Shown here in pieces: positions 26,772 through 35,134 of a stretch of 64,000 bases of DNA. How positions within the stretch are numbered: position 1 is the first letter of the stretch; every line of letters starts with the position of its first letter. The notes beneath the pieces were generated by a model. That model saw only the letters and a program-made list of their open reading frames with translations, was not told where the DNA came from and did no database searches. Origin of the DNA: Vibrio coralliilyticus (GTDB lineage: Bacteria; Pseudomonadota; Gammaproteobacteria; Enterobacterales; Vibrionaceae); NCBI RefSeq assembly GCF_024449095.1, contig NZ_CP024627.1, forward strand, positions 1,364,001 to 1,428,000, written 5' to 3'. The position numbers and the translations under genes are program-made.

Positions 26772-27545
26772 GTGGAAGAATTATCAGGCGGAAGAAAATC
26801 TGCAATATATCGAGATGGTGAAGTCGTCTATCGACCTCTTCAGTCATGGAGTTCTACAATTCATCTTATTTTGAAACATCTTGAGCGAGCAAAGGTAGAT
26901 GAAATTCCAAAGTTTCTAGGTGTTAATCAAAACCAAGAAATCTTAAGTTTTGTCGCAGGTAATACCTACAACTATCCGCTAGTTGGCGCAATCGCAACAA
27001 ATGATGCACTCATGTCTGCGGGTAAATTATTACGTAAAATACATGACTCAACAGTTTCACTCTTGGGGCAAATTGATGTTAATGCACACCGATGGATGTT
27101 AGAGCCGATAGAACCATTCGAGGTTATCTGTCATGGTGACTTTGCCCCATACAATGTTGCTCTAGTAGAAAATACAGTTGTTGGTGTGTTTGACTTCGAC
27201 ACGGCGCACCCAGCACCAAGAATATGGGATTTAGCATATTCGGTTTATTGTTGGTCACCTTTCAAAACTGACAGCAATGATAAGCTAGGCACAATCACAG
27301 AGCTGGTGGCTAGGGCTAAGTTGTTCTGTGATAGTTACGGTGCAACTGAATTAGAAAAAGAGCAACTAGCTGATGCTATGGTTCAGCGTTTACAGGCTTT
27401 AGTATCCTTCATGCGTAGTGAAGCCGAAAATGGCAATGAATCTTTTGCTGAAAATATAGAGCAAGGTCATCTTCAAGCCTATCTAGATGACATAGAATAT
27501 ATCACTGAAAATAAACAAAAAATTCAGTGTGCATTGTGCAACTAA
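26772..27545 (+). CDS. APH-family phosphotransferase
   Basis: 257 residues from GTG at 26772 after GGGAGG. Kinase-like fold: the catalytic loop is CHGDFAPYN (His121, Asp123, Asn128) and the metal-binding VFDFDTAHPAPRIWDLAY follows at about 139-156. Known family members phosphorylate aminoglycosides, macrolides, homoserine, choline and other small molecules. The very short N-lobe (start at EELSGGRKSAIYRDGEVVYRP) is like other unassigned integron APH proteins. Substrate not predictable. Confidence 0.83.
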   Translation: MEELSGGRKSAIYRDGEVVYRPLQSWSSTIHLILKHLERAKVDEIPKFLGVNQNQEILSFVAGNTYNYPLVGAIATNDALMSAGKLLRKIHDSTVSLLGQIDVNAHRWMLEPIEPFEVICHGDFAPYNVALVENTVVGVFDFDTAHPAPRIWDLAYSVYCWSPFKTDSNDKLGTITELVARAKLFCDSYGATELEKEQLADAMVQRLQALVSFMRSEAENGNESFAENIEQGHLQAYLDDIEYITENKQKIQCALCN

Positions 27546-27636
27546 CAAAGCATTTAAGAGTGATTCGCAACGCTTGGCGGTTTCGCTTCGCTCAAGTATA
27601 GCCAAGCGTTGCTCACACCTTAATGCGGCGTTATGT
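27540..27636 (+). repeat. attC site, short palindromic type
   Basis: 97 bp; AACTAAC to GTTATGT. The preceding stop codon overlaps the outer 7-mer. Confidence 0.9.
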
Positions 27637-27663
27637 TGCTCTAGCTATCAAAAGGACATTGGG

Positions 27664-27978
27664 ATGAGTTGTGGAAAGTGTTCTCGATTAGTCAGGGAGA
27701 TTCGAAATCCCCAAAAGTTAACGGAATCGATACTTCTTTTAAGAACAAACACAGAGAAGGGAAACCTCAAATATTTAGGGTTTGGCTCTTATGGCCAGCC
27801 TTTTTCCCAAATAGCTAATGGGAAAAATTGGGGCGATTTCGTAAGCAATTACTTTGTTTGCAAGCTCTGCGGGCAAGTAATACATCTTCGCGCTGAAACT
27901 TATCATGGTAGTGGCGGTAAAATTGCTGCTGTTGAATCGATTTTAGGTAAATTGTATATCGATGAGTTCGCAACATAA
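27664..27978 (+). CDS. Small putative zinc-binding protein
   Basis: 104 residues from ATG at 27664 after AAAGGACATTGGG. Two Cys-x-x-Cys pairs, MSCGKCSR at the start and FVCKLCGQVIHLR near residue 70, could form one four-cysteine zinc site. A glycine-rich tail HGSGGK follows. No family recognised. Frames reading through the upstream attC are discarded. Confidence 0.65.
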   Translation: MSCGKCSRLVREIRNPQKLTESILLLRTNTEKGNLKYLGFGSYGQPFSQIANGKNWGDFVSNYFVCKLCGQVIHLRAETYHGSGGKIAAVESILGKLYIDEFAT

Positions 27979-28099
27979 CAAAGCGTTTAAGGCGGATTCA
28001 CAACGCTTGGCATTTTTAGTTTGAATCAACTTTAGTGTTTACGGCACAATGAGTTAGGTCGGGTGGTAGCGTTGTTCACCACTTAACGCGGCGTTAGGT
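27973..28099 (+). repeat. attC site, long type
   Basis: ACATAAC to GTTAGGT; right arm CACCACTTAACGCGGCGTT. Confidence 0.87.
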
Positions 28100-28568
28100 T
28101 GCTTTAAGACTGTACGGTTTTAGTTTGGCTCTCAGCCACTTCGAATCTTTCTTTGTCGCGAACTTCAGTGGCTATGTGGCCCGAACTTTTTCAGGTGAAG
28201 GTTTTAATTCAACTGGCAAGCTTTGATGTCAGTGGCTGAGTGTTTTCTGGTTTTAAGTGCTCTTGGTTAAGTTTGTTCGTTGAAAGTTCGTTATCTCAAT
28301 TTGGTTAGTCTTTTGCTTCAGCGAACCACCGCAAAAATAGTGATGTGGTTGTCATTCAACTTCGATGGTTATTGCGGTGCAGTTGGCTTTGGTGTTTCAT
28401 GGGTTAGTCCTATAGCTCAAGCTAGCTAAAGTGTTCGTAATAAGCATACCTAACAATCAGCTCAAGACGGACAACCAACGCTTGGCGATTTTGTGTCTGG
28501 TTGAGTTTAGTGCTTACGGTGGTTTTTCTGAGTTTTGTGGTATTGTTGGTTGCCGCTTAGCAAGGGCG
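28094..28568 (+). repeat. Gene-less cassette A13 (attC 28448-28574)
   Basis: Family A, followed directly by A14. CACCGCAA/TTGCGGTG stem intact; the middle arm reads TCGATGGT. Confidence 0.85.
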
Positions 28569-29044
28569 TTAGGTTGCTTTAAGTGTTTGCGGTTTGTAGT
28601 TTTGTAATCAGCCACTTCAATAAACTTGTTTATCGCGAATCTTAGCGGCCATGTGGCTCGAACTTATTCAGGTGAAGGTTTCATTTAATTGGCAAGTTTT
28701 GGCGTCAGCGGCTGAGTGTTTTCCGTTTTCAGTGCTCTTGGCTGGGCTTGTTCATTGAAAGTTCGTAATCTCAATTTGGTTAGCTTTTTTGCTTCAGTGA
28801 ACCACCGCAAAAATGGTGACGTGGTTGCTATTCAGTTTCGGTGGTTATTGCGGTGCAGTTAGCTTTGTTGTTTCATGGTTTAGCCCTATAGCTCAAGCTA
28901 GCAAAGATGTTCGTAATGAGCATACCTAACCATCAGCTCAAGACGGACAACCAACGCTTGGCGGTTTTGTGCCTGGTTGAGTTTGGTGTTTACGGTGGTT
29001 TTTTTGAGCTTTGTGGTATTGTTGGTAGCCGCTTAGCAAGGGCG
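28569..29044 (+). repeat. Gene-less cassette A14 (attC 28924-29050)
   Basis: Family A; left end AAGTGTTTGCGG. Lies directly upstream of the YrhK-like gene cassette, which uses an attC of the same type. Confidence 0.85.
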
Positions 29045-29115
29045 TTAGGTTGCCAATGGACATTTGCGACCTGATGTTTATTTTATTCAGTCATGTATCG
29101 TTTTATGAGGTGAAA

Positions 29116-29376
29116 ATGAGTCAAACAATGAAATTAGATCTAGACATTGGTAATCGACATATTGTCATCCAACGTCGTTATGAGGCCTTGGGAGCAATCA
29201 ATGATTTGCTAATAGCGATTTGGTTTTTAGTTGGTAGTTTTTTCTTTTTGAATGAGTCTCTTGTTGAAAGTGGTACTTGGTTGTTTGTTGTAGGTAGTGC
29301 CCAGCTAATCATTAAACCACTAATAAAGCTTACAAGTTTAGTTCATGTTGGAAGAGTATCGAAGTCGTCAACCTAA
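29116..29376 (+). CDS. YrhK-like membrane protein
   Basis: 86 residues from ATG at 29116, after GAGGTGAAA. Pattern RRYEALGAINDLLIAIWFLVGSFFF, then ESGTWLFVVGSAQLIIKPLIKL, is the YrhK-like domain: two transmembrane helices with a conserved G-x-x-N-D at the start of the first. Function unknown in the family. Its attC is of the family A type, unlike most gene cassettes. Confidence 0.82.
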   Translation: MSQTMKLDLDIGNRHIVIQRRYEALGAINDLLIAIWFLVGSFFFLNESLVESGTWLFVVGSAQLIIKPLIKLTSLVHVGRVSKSST

Positions 29377-29496
29377 CCATCAGCTCAAGACGGACAACCA
29401 ACGCTTGTCGGTTTTGTGTCTAGTTGGGTATCGTGTTTACGGTGGTTTATCTGAGTTTTGTGTATGGTTGGTTGCCGCTTAGCAAGGGCGTTATGT
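29371..29496 (+). repeat. attC site, family A type, on a gene cassette
   Basis: ACCTAAC to GTTATGT; arms CATCAGCTCAAGACGGACAAC and CGCTTAGCAAGGGCGTT. Confidence 0.87.
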
Positions 29497-29512
29497 GTCA
29501 CTAAGGATAGTA

Positions 29513-29875
29513 ATGAAGTACAAAAACATTTACTCGGCAATACATAATTTTGGGTGTAGCTTTACTAGCCTTATGAACTATGTCGATGGCGACTACGTAA
29601 TTGATGCTTTGGCTAGCATTCATAGCAAAGGCTACGATATTGAGGTTGACTGGCTCACTCTCAAGTTTGAACCAAACGAATTAGCTACTGCTCGAATAAA
29701 CAAATCCATAGGTTACTGGGGCAGTTCACTTGAAAAACACTTGGCTTCTCAAAACGTAGAGTTAGCAAAGCTTAATTCACTAAAGCTCGTTTGGCCATCA
29801 AGTAGGCGTAAATTTATGCTGGCAATTGATGATCGTGGTAAGGAATACAAAATATATGTAAACGAAATAAAGTGA
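29513..29875 (+). CDS. Conserved hypothetical protein
   Basis: 120 residues from ATG at 29513 with AAGGATAGTA upstream. N-terminus MKYKNIYSAIHNFGCSFTS followed by YVDGDYVIDALASIHSKGYDIEVDW looks like a well-conserved small bacterial protein. No named domain comes to mind. Soluble, slightly basic, no signal peptide. Confidence 0.68.
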   Translation: MKYKNIYSAIHNFGCSFTSLMNYVDGDYVIDALASIHSKGYDIEVDWLTLKFEPNELATARINKSIGYWGSSLEKHLASQNVELAKLNSLKLVWPSSRRKFMLAIDDRGKEYKIYVNEIK

Positions 29876-29877
29876 GC

Positions 29878-30004
29878 ACATAACAAAGCGTTCAAAGGGA
29901 CAGTCAACGCTTGGCAGTTTTGGCTCTTATTTTGGTATTAGTGTTTATGTCACAATGGTTTCAGTATGTGGTGGCGTTGTCTGCCCATTAACGCGGCGTT
30001 ATGC
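29878..30004 (+). repeat. attC site, long type
   Basis: ACATAAC to GTTATGC; left arm AAAGCGTTCAAAGGGACAGTC. Confidence 0.87.
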
Positions 30005-30018
30005 TCTAGGAGATGATT

Positions 30019-30369
30019 TTGCTCGATTTATTCAAGAAAGTAGTTCTAATTAATCTCTCAGCAGCTCTTGTTGTTATCGCTCTAGCCCAGTTTGTCCCAT
30101 TCTTTGCTACTACTCAGTTGGTCGATTTTCTTTTCTTTGTCGTCATCGTCATATGGGTTTTGGCGAAGCTAATGTGGGAAGGCGGTGTCCATAGCAAGAC
30201 GACTCGGTTAGATGATCCTAGAACAGATAAAGTCTACAAACTGGTAGAAGGGCATGATTTCGAAAAAGACGAACGAGAGCACTATCGAATGAATTACCAA
30301 ACAGGCTTAGTTTTCTTCATAGCGGGTCTGCCAGCGTTCATTGCTTGTTTAGTCCTTCAATTTCTTTAA
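30019..30369 (+). CDS. Small membrane protein, unknown
   Basis: 116 residues from TTG at 30019, six bases after AGGAG; an ATG at 30013 abuts that motif and is less likely. Hydrophobic segments near residues 8-26, 32-52 and 95-114, with a charged central loop (DDPRTDKVYKLVEGHDFEKDE). No family recognised. Confidence 0.65.
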   Translation: MLDLFKKVVLINLSAALVVIALAQFVPFFATTQLVDFLFFVVIVIWVLAKLMWEGGVHSKTTRLDDPRTDKVYKLVEGHDFEKDEREHYRMNYQTGLVFFIAGLPAFIACLVLQFL

Positions 30370-30375
30370 GTACGA

Positions 30376-30502
30376 GCATAACAAAGCGTTTAAGACAGAT
30401 TCGCAACGCTTGGCACTTTGGGTTTGAATCAGTTTTAGTGTTTACGGCACAATAGGTTAGGTTCAGTGGTAGTGTTGCTCACTACTTAACGCGGCGTTAT
30501 GT
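30376..30502 (+). repeat. attC site, long type
   Basis: GCATAAC to GTTATGT; right arm CACTACTTAACGCGGCGTT. Confidence 0.87.
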
Positions 30503-30517
30503 GCTTGGAGGGAAATA

Positions 30518-30910
30518 ATGAATTCAAAGGAAGTCGTCTTAGCTTTTTGGGACGCAATGAAAACGAATGATTTCACGAAAGCAAGTGAGTGGCTTAGCCC
30601 AGATTTTGAAGGTTTTTGGCCTCAATCTGGTGAGCTTATTGTTGGACGAGACAATTTCACGGCAATTAACTCTTACTATCCAGCAAATGGGACTTGGGAG
30701 TTCGTCGTTCATTCAATTGTCTGCGATGGCGAAACAGTAGTCACTGATGTTTCTATAACTGATAGCGTTCAAAAAGCGCGTGCTATTACTTTCCATACGG
30801 TAGAAAATGGGCTTATCCTTAAACAGAAAGAGTTCTGGCCAGACCCAATGGAAGCGCAGGAGTGGCGTTCCAAATGGGTGAGGGTGGTGCAAGAGCAGGC
30901 ACGCACATAA
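30518..30910 (+). CDS. SnoaL-like domain protein
   Basis: 130 residues; GGAGGGAAATA precedes the ATG. Helix-strand start (SKEVVLAFWDAMKTNDFTKASEWLSPDFEGFWPQSGELIVGRDNF) is typical of SnoaL-like NTF2-fold proteins. The second half has VVTDVSITDSVQKARAITFHTVENGLILKQKEFW. This differs from the pair at 1 and 21195. Probable small-molecule binding or isomerase-like fold; function unknown. Confidence 0.83.
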   Translation: MNSKEVVLAFWDAMKTNDFTKASEWLSPDFEGFWPQSGELIVGRDNFTAINSYYPANGTWEFVVHSIVCDGETVVTDVSITDSVQKARAITFHTVENGLILKQKEFWPDPMEAQEWRSKWVRVVQEQART

Positions 30911-31033
30911 CAAAGCGTTCAAGAGGGATTCTCAACGCTTGGCAATTTTGGTTCAAAGTTTAGCTTTTGTGTTTATGGCACAATATTTAGATTTGGCAGC
31001 TTGCGTTGTTCACCCCTTAACGCGGCGTTAGGT
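30905..31033 (+). repeat. attC site, long type
   Basis: ACATAAC to GTTAGGT. Confidence 0.87.
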
Positions 31034-31504
31034 TGCTTTAAGTTTGCACGTTTTTTTAGTTTGGCAATCAGCCACTTCAACTGTCTTATTCGCCACAAAC
31101 TTGAGCGGCCGTGTGGCTCGAACATTTTCAGGAGAAAGTTTCATTCAACTGGCAAGTTTTGATGTTAGTGGCTGAATGTTTGTTGTTTTTAAGTGCTTTT
31201 GGTCCAGTTTGCTCGTTGAAAGTTCGTTATCTCAATTTGGTTAGCTTTTTTGCTTCAGTAAAACACCGCAAAAATGGTGACGTGGTTGTTATTCAGCTTC
31301 GGTGGTGATTGCGGTGCAGTTGGCTTTGGTGTTTCATGGGTTAGTCCTATAGCACCAGCGAGCAAAGCGTTCGTAATGAGCATACCTAACCATCAGCTCA
31401 AGACGGACAACCAACGTCTGGCGGTTTTGTGTCTGGTTATGTTTAGTGTTTACGGTGGTTTGTCTGAGTTTTGTGGTATCGTTGGTAGCCGCTTAGCAAG
31501 GGCG
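31028..31504 (+). repeat. Gene-less cassette A15 (attC 31384-31510)
   Basis: Family A. AAACACCGCAA / TTGCGGTG stem intact, GTGGTT pairing lost. Core GTTATGT. Confidence 0.85.
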
Positions 31505-31525
31505 TTATGTTTTTCGAGGTGATTA

Positions 31526-32035
31526 ATGATTCCGAACGAACTAAATCAAGATGTTGAGATATCGTTTGAGATATTAGAGTGCGAAATACGCTCAATGTGT
31601 TACTCGGAGTTAAATGCTTTTGATGTTGATCTTTTTGGGCAAGATTTACAGCTAAACTTGGAAGAAAACCTCCAGTTCCCAAAAGGCAAGTTTACGAGCC
31701 ATGCCGACATAGTTAGAACAGCACAAATGTCTATTAGCCTATCTTTTGCTGGTACATCAATAGCAATGGATTGCTTACTTGAAAATACTAATCCATCTGA
31801 AGCGGAAGCAATTGCTGCAAGAGAAGTTATCAAAGCCGTTCGAAATGCGTTTTCGCATGGGATCGCAGCACCTACGTGGTTTGTTAAACCACATAAGTTT
31901 GAAAAGTATGACTTAGGGTTTGTGTCTGGACCAGTTGTAGATTTAGGAGCACTAAATCAAATGGAATTTGACTATGCTCAAATCGGTGGTTTAGCGGTGT
32001 GGTATCGCCTAAAAGAATACGTACAATCGCTTTAG
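31526..32035 (+). CDS. HEPN-like helical protein
   Basis: 169 residues, ATG after CGAGGTGATTA. Helical throughout. The segment AAREVIKAVRNAFSHGIAAPTWFV near residue 100-120 carries the R-N-x-F-x-H motif typical of HEPN and related families. Residues before it (ADIVRTAQMSISLSFAGTSIAMDCLL) form a helix pair. Possible RNA-related or structural role; not proven. Confidence 0.65.
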   Translation: MIPNELNQDVEISFEILECEIRSMCYSELNAFDVDLFGQDLQLNLEENLQFPKGKFTSHADIVRTAQMSISLSFAGTSIAMDCLLENTNPSEAEAIAAREVIKAVRNAFSHGIAAPTWFVKPHKFEKYDLGFVSGPVVDLGALNQMEFDYAQIGGLAVWYRLKEYVQSL

Positions 32036-32041
32036 CACAAA

Positions 32042-32140
32042 ACATAACAAGGCGCTAAAGTCTGACTCGTAAACGCGTGCCGGTTTCGCTTCGCTCACAG
32101 TGTTGCACGAGTTTACTCGCAGCTTAGCTTGGCGTTATGT
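32042..32140 (+). repeat. attC site, short divergent type
   Basis: 99 bp; ACATAAC to GTTATGT. Arms AAGGCGCTAAAGTCTGACTC and GCAGCTTAGCTTGGCGTT differ from all other sites here except 63336. Confidence 0.83.
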
Positions 32141-32159
32141 TTTACGAGGAAATTTGAAC

Positions 32160-32822
32160 ATGTCTAATGATAATTCGTTGATTACAAACCAACAAATTGA
32201 CCCATTTTCAGAGTCGTTTACTTCATTGTTGGTTGTAGTGTTCTCTAAAAGTAATTCGAAAAACTTCCCTTTGGCACTAAACATCGCTCGTGGTGCAGAC
32301 AAGTTCGTAGAAACAAGCATTGATGGAAAAATAACATATAGTGTTTGCTTTGGAGGCAATCAGGTTGATGCTGCAAGGGCAATTGCGTTTTTAGATTACG
32401 CAGCGTCTTGGAAAGGTGTTCAAATTTTTTCGCGAGGAAAACTAGTTCCTTCAAGCTATCACGTTATTGAGGTGATTAATTGCTATCTTAAATCTCAGTC
32501 TTGTCGAGACTCAAAGGCGCATTGCCAAACGGTCATTGATGACCCGTTTAATGCTGAACTCGAAAAAATTGGTGGTCTATCTTTGTCAATTAGAATTACA
32601 GATAAGCCTACCATCACACAAGAAATTGAAATTGATAGGTATGTTTTTCCATGTAAGTATTTACATCAGCGCTTTAGGTTTCAATCCGATCATCCAGCTT
32701 GTACAGAAGATCAGATCCAAGCTAAAGCAGTAGATTTAGGCTGTGATTGGTGCCCAAACTTCGATGCTGATAGTTGGAAGAAAATTGGTTCTCGAACAGT
32801 AGTGAAAGAGTTCTTTGAATAA
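32160..32822 (+). CDS. Hypothetical protein
   Basis: 220 residues from ATG at 32160 with GAGGAAATTTGAAC upstream. Soluble, alpha/beta. A cysteine-rich C-terminal third (SCRDSKAHC, FPCKYLHQRF, HPACTEDQ, GCDWCPNFD) could bind metal or be redox active. No family recognised. Intact and alone. Confidence 0.62.
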   Translation: MSNDNSLITNQQIDPFSESFTSLLVVVFSKSNSKNFPLALNIARGADKFVETSIDGKITYSVCFGGNQVDAARAIAFLDYAASWKGVQIFSRGKLVPSSYHVIEVINCYLKSQSCRDSKAHCQTVIDDPFNAELEKIGGLSLSIRITDKPTITQEIEIDRYVFPCKYLHQRFRFQSDHPACTEDQIQAKAVDLGCDWCPNFDADSWKKIGSRTVVKEFFE

Positions 32823-32833
32823 ATAACAACAAA

Positions 32834-32961
32834 CATAACAAGCAATTTAAGAGGGATTCACAACACTCGGCACTTTTGCTTCTACTTCGAATTTAGTGTT
32901 TATGACACAATGCTTTAGGTTTGGGTGGAGGCGTTGTTCACCCCTTAATTGGGCGTTATGC
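32834..32961 (+). repeat. attC site, long type
   Basis: ACATAAC to GTTATGC; arms AAGCAATTTAAG and CTTAATTGGGCGTT. Confidence 0.87.
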
Positions 32962-32983
32962 TTCAATTCAATGGAAATACAAA

Positions 32984-33358
32984 ATGGAACAAATTGTCGA
33001 TGAGCTAATCGCTCAAGGTTACGAAGTCACAGGAAGTGATTCCATGATACAAGTTAAACTAGGCGGTCTGTCAGGCAAAGCTGGGATTAGGAAAAGCACC
33101 TACTCAAACAGCTATGTTTTTACTAACAACACAGTCCTTATGCTAATCATCAATACAGCACTCTTATCAAGTTTTTTATCTTCACTGTATATAGGGTTAC
33201 TTGAACAAAAAGACTTTGATGTATACAACTGGGCAACACTGACTATCGGCATCCCTTCGATTATTGCTGGCTACATCTGCCTGATTATAAGCGAGATACA
33301 AATGCAACCGATCCGAAAGATAGTTAGGCTCGCTAACGCAAAGATTAGCGGAACATAA
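32984..33358 (+). CDS. Small membrane protein with cytoplasmic N-domain
   Basis: 124 residues from ATG at 32984. The first ~45 residues are a soluble part (MEQIVDELIAQGYEVTGSDS...). Two hydrophobic segments near residues 52-74 and 85-106 follow, with a short basic tail. No family recognised. Ribosome binding site poor (ATGGAAATACAAA). Confidence 0.6.
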   Translation: MEQIVDELIAQGYEVTGSDSMIQVKLGGLSGKAGIRKSTYSNSYVFTNNTVLMLIINTALLSSFLSSLYIGLLEQKDFDVYNWATLTIGIPSIIAGYICLIISEIQMQPIRKIVRLANAKISGT

Positions 33359-33486
33359 GCATAACAAATTGCTTAACAAAGACTCCTAACGCTTGGCGAC
33401 TTCAGTCGCAATTTCAGCTCTGTGTTTATGGCACAATATTCAAGTTAAGTGGCATCGCGTTGTCGCTTGTTAGCAAGGCGTTAGTT
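33359..33486 (+). repeat. attC site, long type
   Basis: GCATAAC to GTTAGTT; left arm AAATTGCTTAACAAAGACTCC. Confidence 0.85.
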
Positions 33487-34029
33487 GAAGTTCGAAAACC
33501 AATAAACAAATGTTGAAAATATAAAGGGTCATTGGCTCTAGCAACACATCTGATACGCCCTGCCCCTCTCCTATATCGCCAGTGGCACTAGCCGTCTGGT
33601 GCTTGAATCCACCTTTCGCAGCTTACTGAAGTGGTGAGTATGTTAAGTTCTTTGGCTCTGATTCTTAGACTTTGATATCGACTCAAATATCCAAAATCCG
33701 ATGCACTTGGCTGTCGGCTTCATCGCCACAATTCTTTGCAAAATCACCTCTGCGTCAGCGCCTTTGAAAGCAACTGTCATTTCTTCTTTACCAAGTTCGT
33801 TTCGTGCGTTGGGTTTCAGTTCTCAACTGCCCCATTTGCATTCGTAAATGAAATCAATAACCTAAAATCTATTGGCACCTTAGCTCACAACGTAGGCTAA
33901 GGCGCAGCAACTAACAAGGCGCTCAACAGGGACTCCCAACGCTTGGCCACTTTCATTCAAATCAGCTTCAGTGTTTAGGGCGCAGATTTTAAGCTGGTTT
34001 GTATAGCGTTGTCGCCCGTTAGCTTGGCG
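33481..34029 (+). other. Gene-less cassette C1 (attC 33909-34035)
   Basis: About 430 bases without a credible gene, then an attC. Clearly homologous to the right part of 44637-45405, sharing GTTGAAAATAT, AAGGGTCATT, AATCCACCTTTCG and TTCTTCTTTACCAAG. On the minus strand a short stretch (LRIRAKELNI.TTSV..ERWI) is readable in both copies but ends at different stops. Confidence 0.7.
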
Positions 34030-34046
34030 TTATGTTTAGGAGTCAC

Positions 34047-34475
34047 ATGGACTGGAATCTTACCATTAGCACTACAAGTACATGTGTCATTATGTTCATT
34101 GTTTTGCAGCCAATTTATCATCACAAAAAAGCGCTTCAAGTGGTTGCAGGCTTACTATTTCTGTACTTCGTTTTAGGCGTATACAATTTCAATAATGGTT
34201 ATACCCGTGGTGACATTACGTCCTTCGCTATGTTTTCAGCTGCGCAGTTGAGTTTTTTAGTTCAACTACGCTATAGCCACCAGATCAAAGCTACACATGG
34301 CTTTTATCCACGATTGTACTACAGGCGCTTTCCCATAAAGGGTATCTACATAAAGCATCCAGATATCGACAGAGCTCATTCAGAACCAGATACAATAATG
34401 ACAATTATTGCCTTTCTAGGATTCGTTTTAGGCTTTTTGGTCGTACTGTTCATAGAAATAGCATCGAGGTCGTAA
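34047..34475 (+). CDS. Polytopic membrane protein, unknown
   Basis: 142 residues from ATG at 34047 with TAGGAGTCAC upstream; the ATG at 34032 overlaps that motif and is not preferred. Four hydrophobic segments near residues 9-24, 32-50, 62-78 and 116-138 and a basic loop (YYRRFPIKGIYIKH) between the last two. No family recognised. Confidence 0.65.
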   Translation: MDWNLTISTTSTCVIMFIVLQPIYHHKKALQVVAGLLFLYFVLGVYNFNNGYTRGDITSFAMFSAAQLSFLVQLRYSHQIKATHGFYPRLYYRRFPIKGIYIKHPDIDRAHSEPDTIMTIIAFLGFVLGFLVVLFIEIASRS

Positions 34476-34477
34476 AA

Positions 34478-34604
34478 ACATAACAAATCGCTTAACAGGG
34501 ACTCCTAACGCTTGGCCACTTTCATTCAAATCGGCTTCAGTGTTTAGGGCATAATTTTTAAGCTGGGTGGTATAGCGTTATCGCCCGTTAGCAAAGCGTT
34601 AAGC
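34478..34604 (+). repeat. attC site, long type
   Basis: ACATAAC to GTTAAGC; right arm CGCCCGTTAGCAAAGCGTT. Confidence 0.85.
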
Positions 34605-34610
34605 ATAAAG

Positions 34611-34645
34611 AAAGCCCCAGTACATCTATAGGTAAAGGGGTTTTT
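34611..34645 (-). terminator. Hairpin after the 32-residue minus-strand gene
   Basis: AAAGCCCC (34611-34618) and GGGGTTTTT (34637-34645) can form a short stem with one G-T pair, with T or A runs on both sides. It ends just downstream of the minus-strand stop codon and may stop transcription from both sides. Confidence 0.5.
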
Positions 34646-34653
34646 ATGGGCGA

Positions 34654-34752
34654 TCAATTTGGAGTGGAGCGATAATGCTCTCTCACTTTTTTCCCATTTC
34701 GAGTGTGTGAAGGGACATGAACCTTCTTTTTACCACCTTGTGTTTTTGCCAT
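34654..34752 (-). CDS. 32-residue basic protein on the minus strand
   Basis: Reads MAKTQGGKKKVHVPSHTR then NGKKVREHYRSTPN. A strong ribosome binding site (AAGGAGG) lies eight bases before the ATG. A good promoter is placed about 80 bases upstream on the same strand, and a hairpin follows the stop. The VHVPSHTRNGKKVR pattern recalls short basic tails and mini-proteins seen on phages and other mobile DNA. Function unknown. Very likely a real gene overlooked by length cut-offs. Confidence 0.75.
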   Translation of the reverse strand: MAKTQGGKKKVHVPSHTRNGKKVREHYRSTPN

Positions 34753-34830
34753 TGGAAACCTCCTTAGAGCTGGTTAAACACAAATCTGAGAATGAAGCAC
34801 TATATGTTGTGGTTTTTATTCTCTAATATA

Positions 34831-34859
34831 ACTATAGGTAGTAATTTTACTATGGTCAA
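34831..34859 (-). promoter_or_regulatory. Sigma-70-type promoter for the 32-residue gene
   Basis: On the minus strand: TTGACC (34854-34859), 17 bases, TATAGT (34831-34836). The leader to the ATG is about 70 bases. Confidence 0.7.
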
Positions 34860-34929
34860 AAAGTTAGTTTAAAAATGTACATTTATAATTATAACTTGTT
34901 GAAAAATAATAAATAAAAATGAGTTTTAT

Positions 34930-35058
34930 GCTTAACAAAGCATTTAAGAGTGATTCCCAACGCTTGGCATTTTTAGCTCAAGGTTGAGTTTTGTGTTTAA
35001 GGCGCATTGGTTTAGGTTGGGTGGCTGGCGTTGCTCACACCTTAATGCGGCGTTATGT
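34930..35058 (+). repeat. attC site, long type, followed by a tandem copy of its right end
   Basis: GCTTAAC to GTTATGT. The 17-mer GCGGCGTTATGTCAATT at 35047-35063 is repeated at 35064-35080, so two complete cores lie 17 bases apart, with a partial third (GCGGC). Confidence 0.85.
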
Positions 35059-35134
35059 CAATTGCGGCGTTATGTCAATTGCGGCTATATGAACTATATT
35101 TTTGTCTGTGTTTTCGTTCAATCCGAGGCTACCG

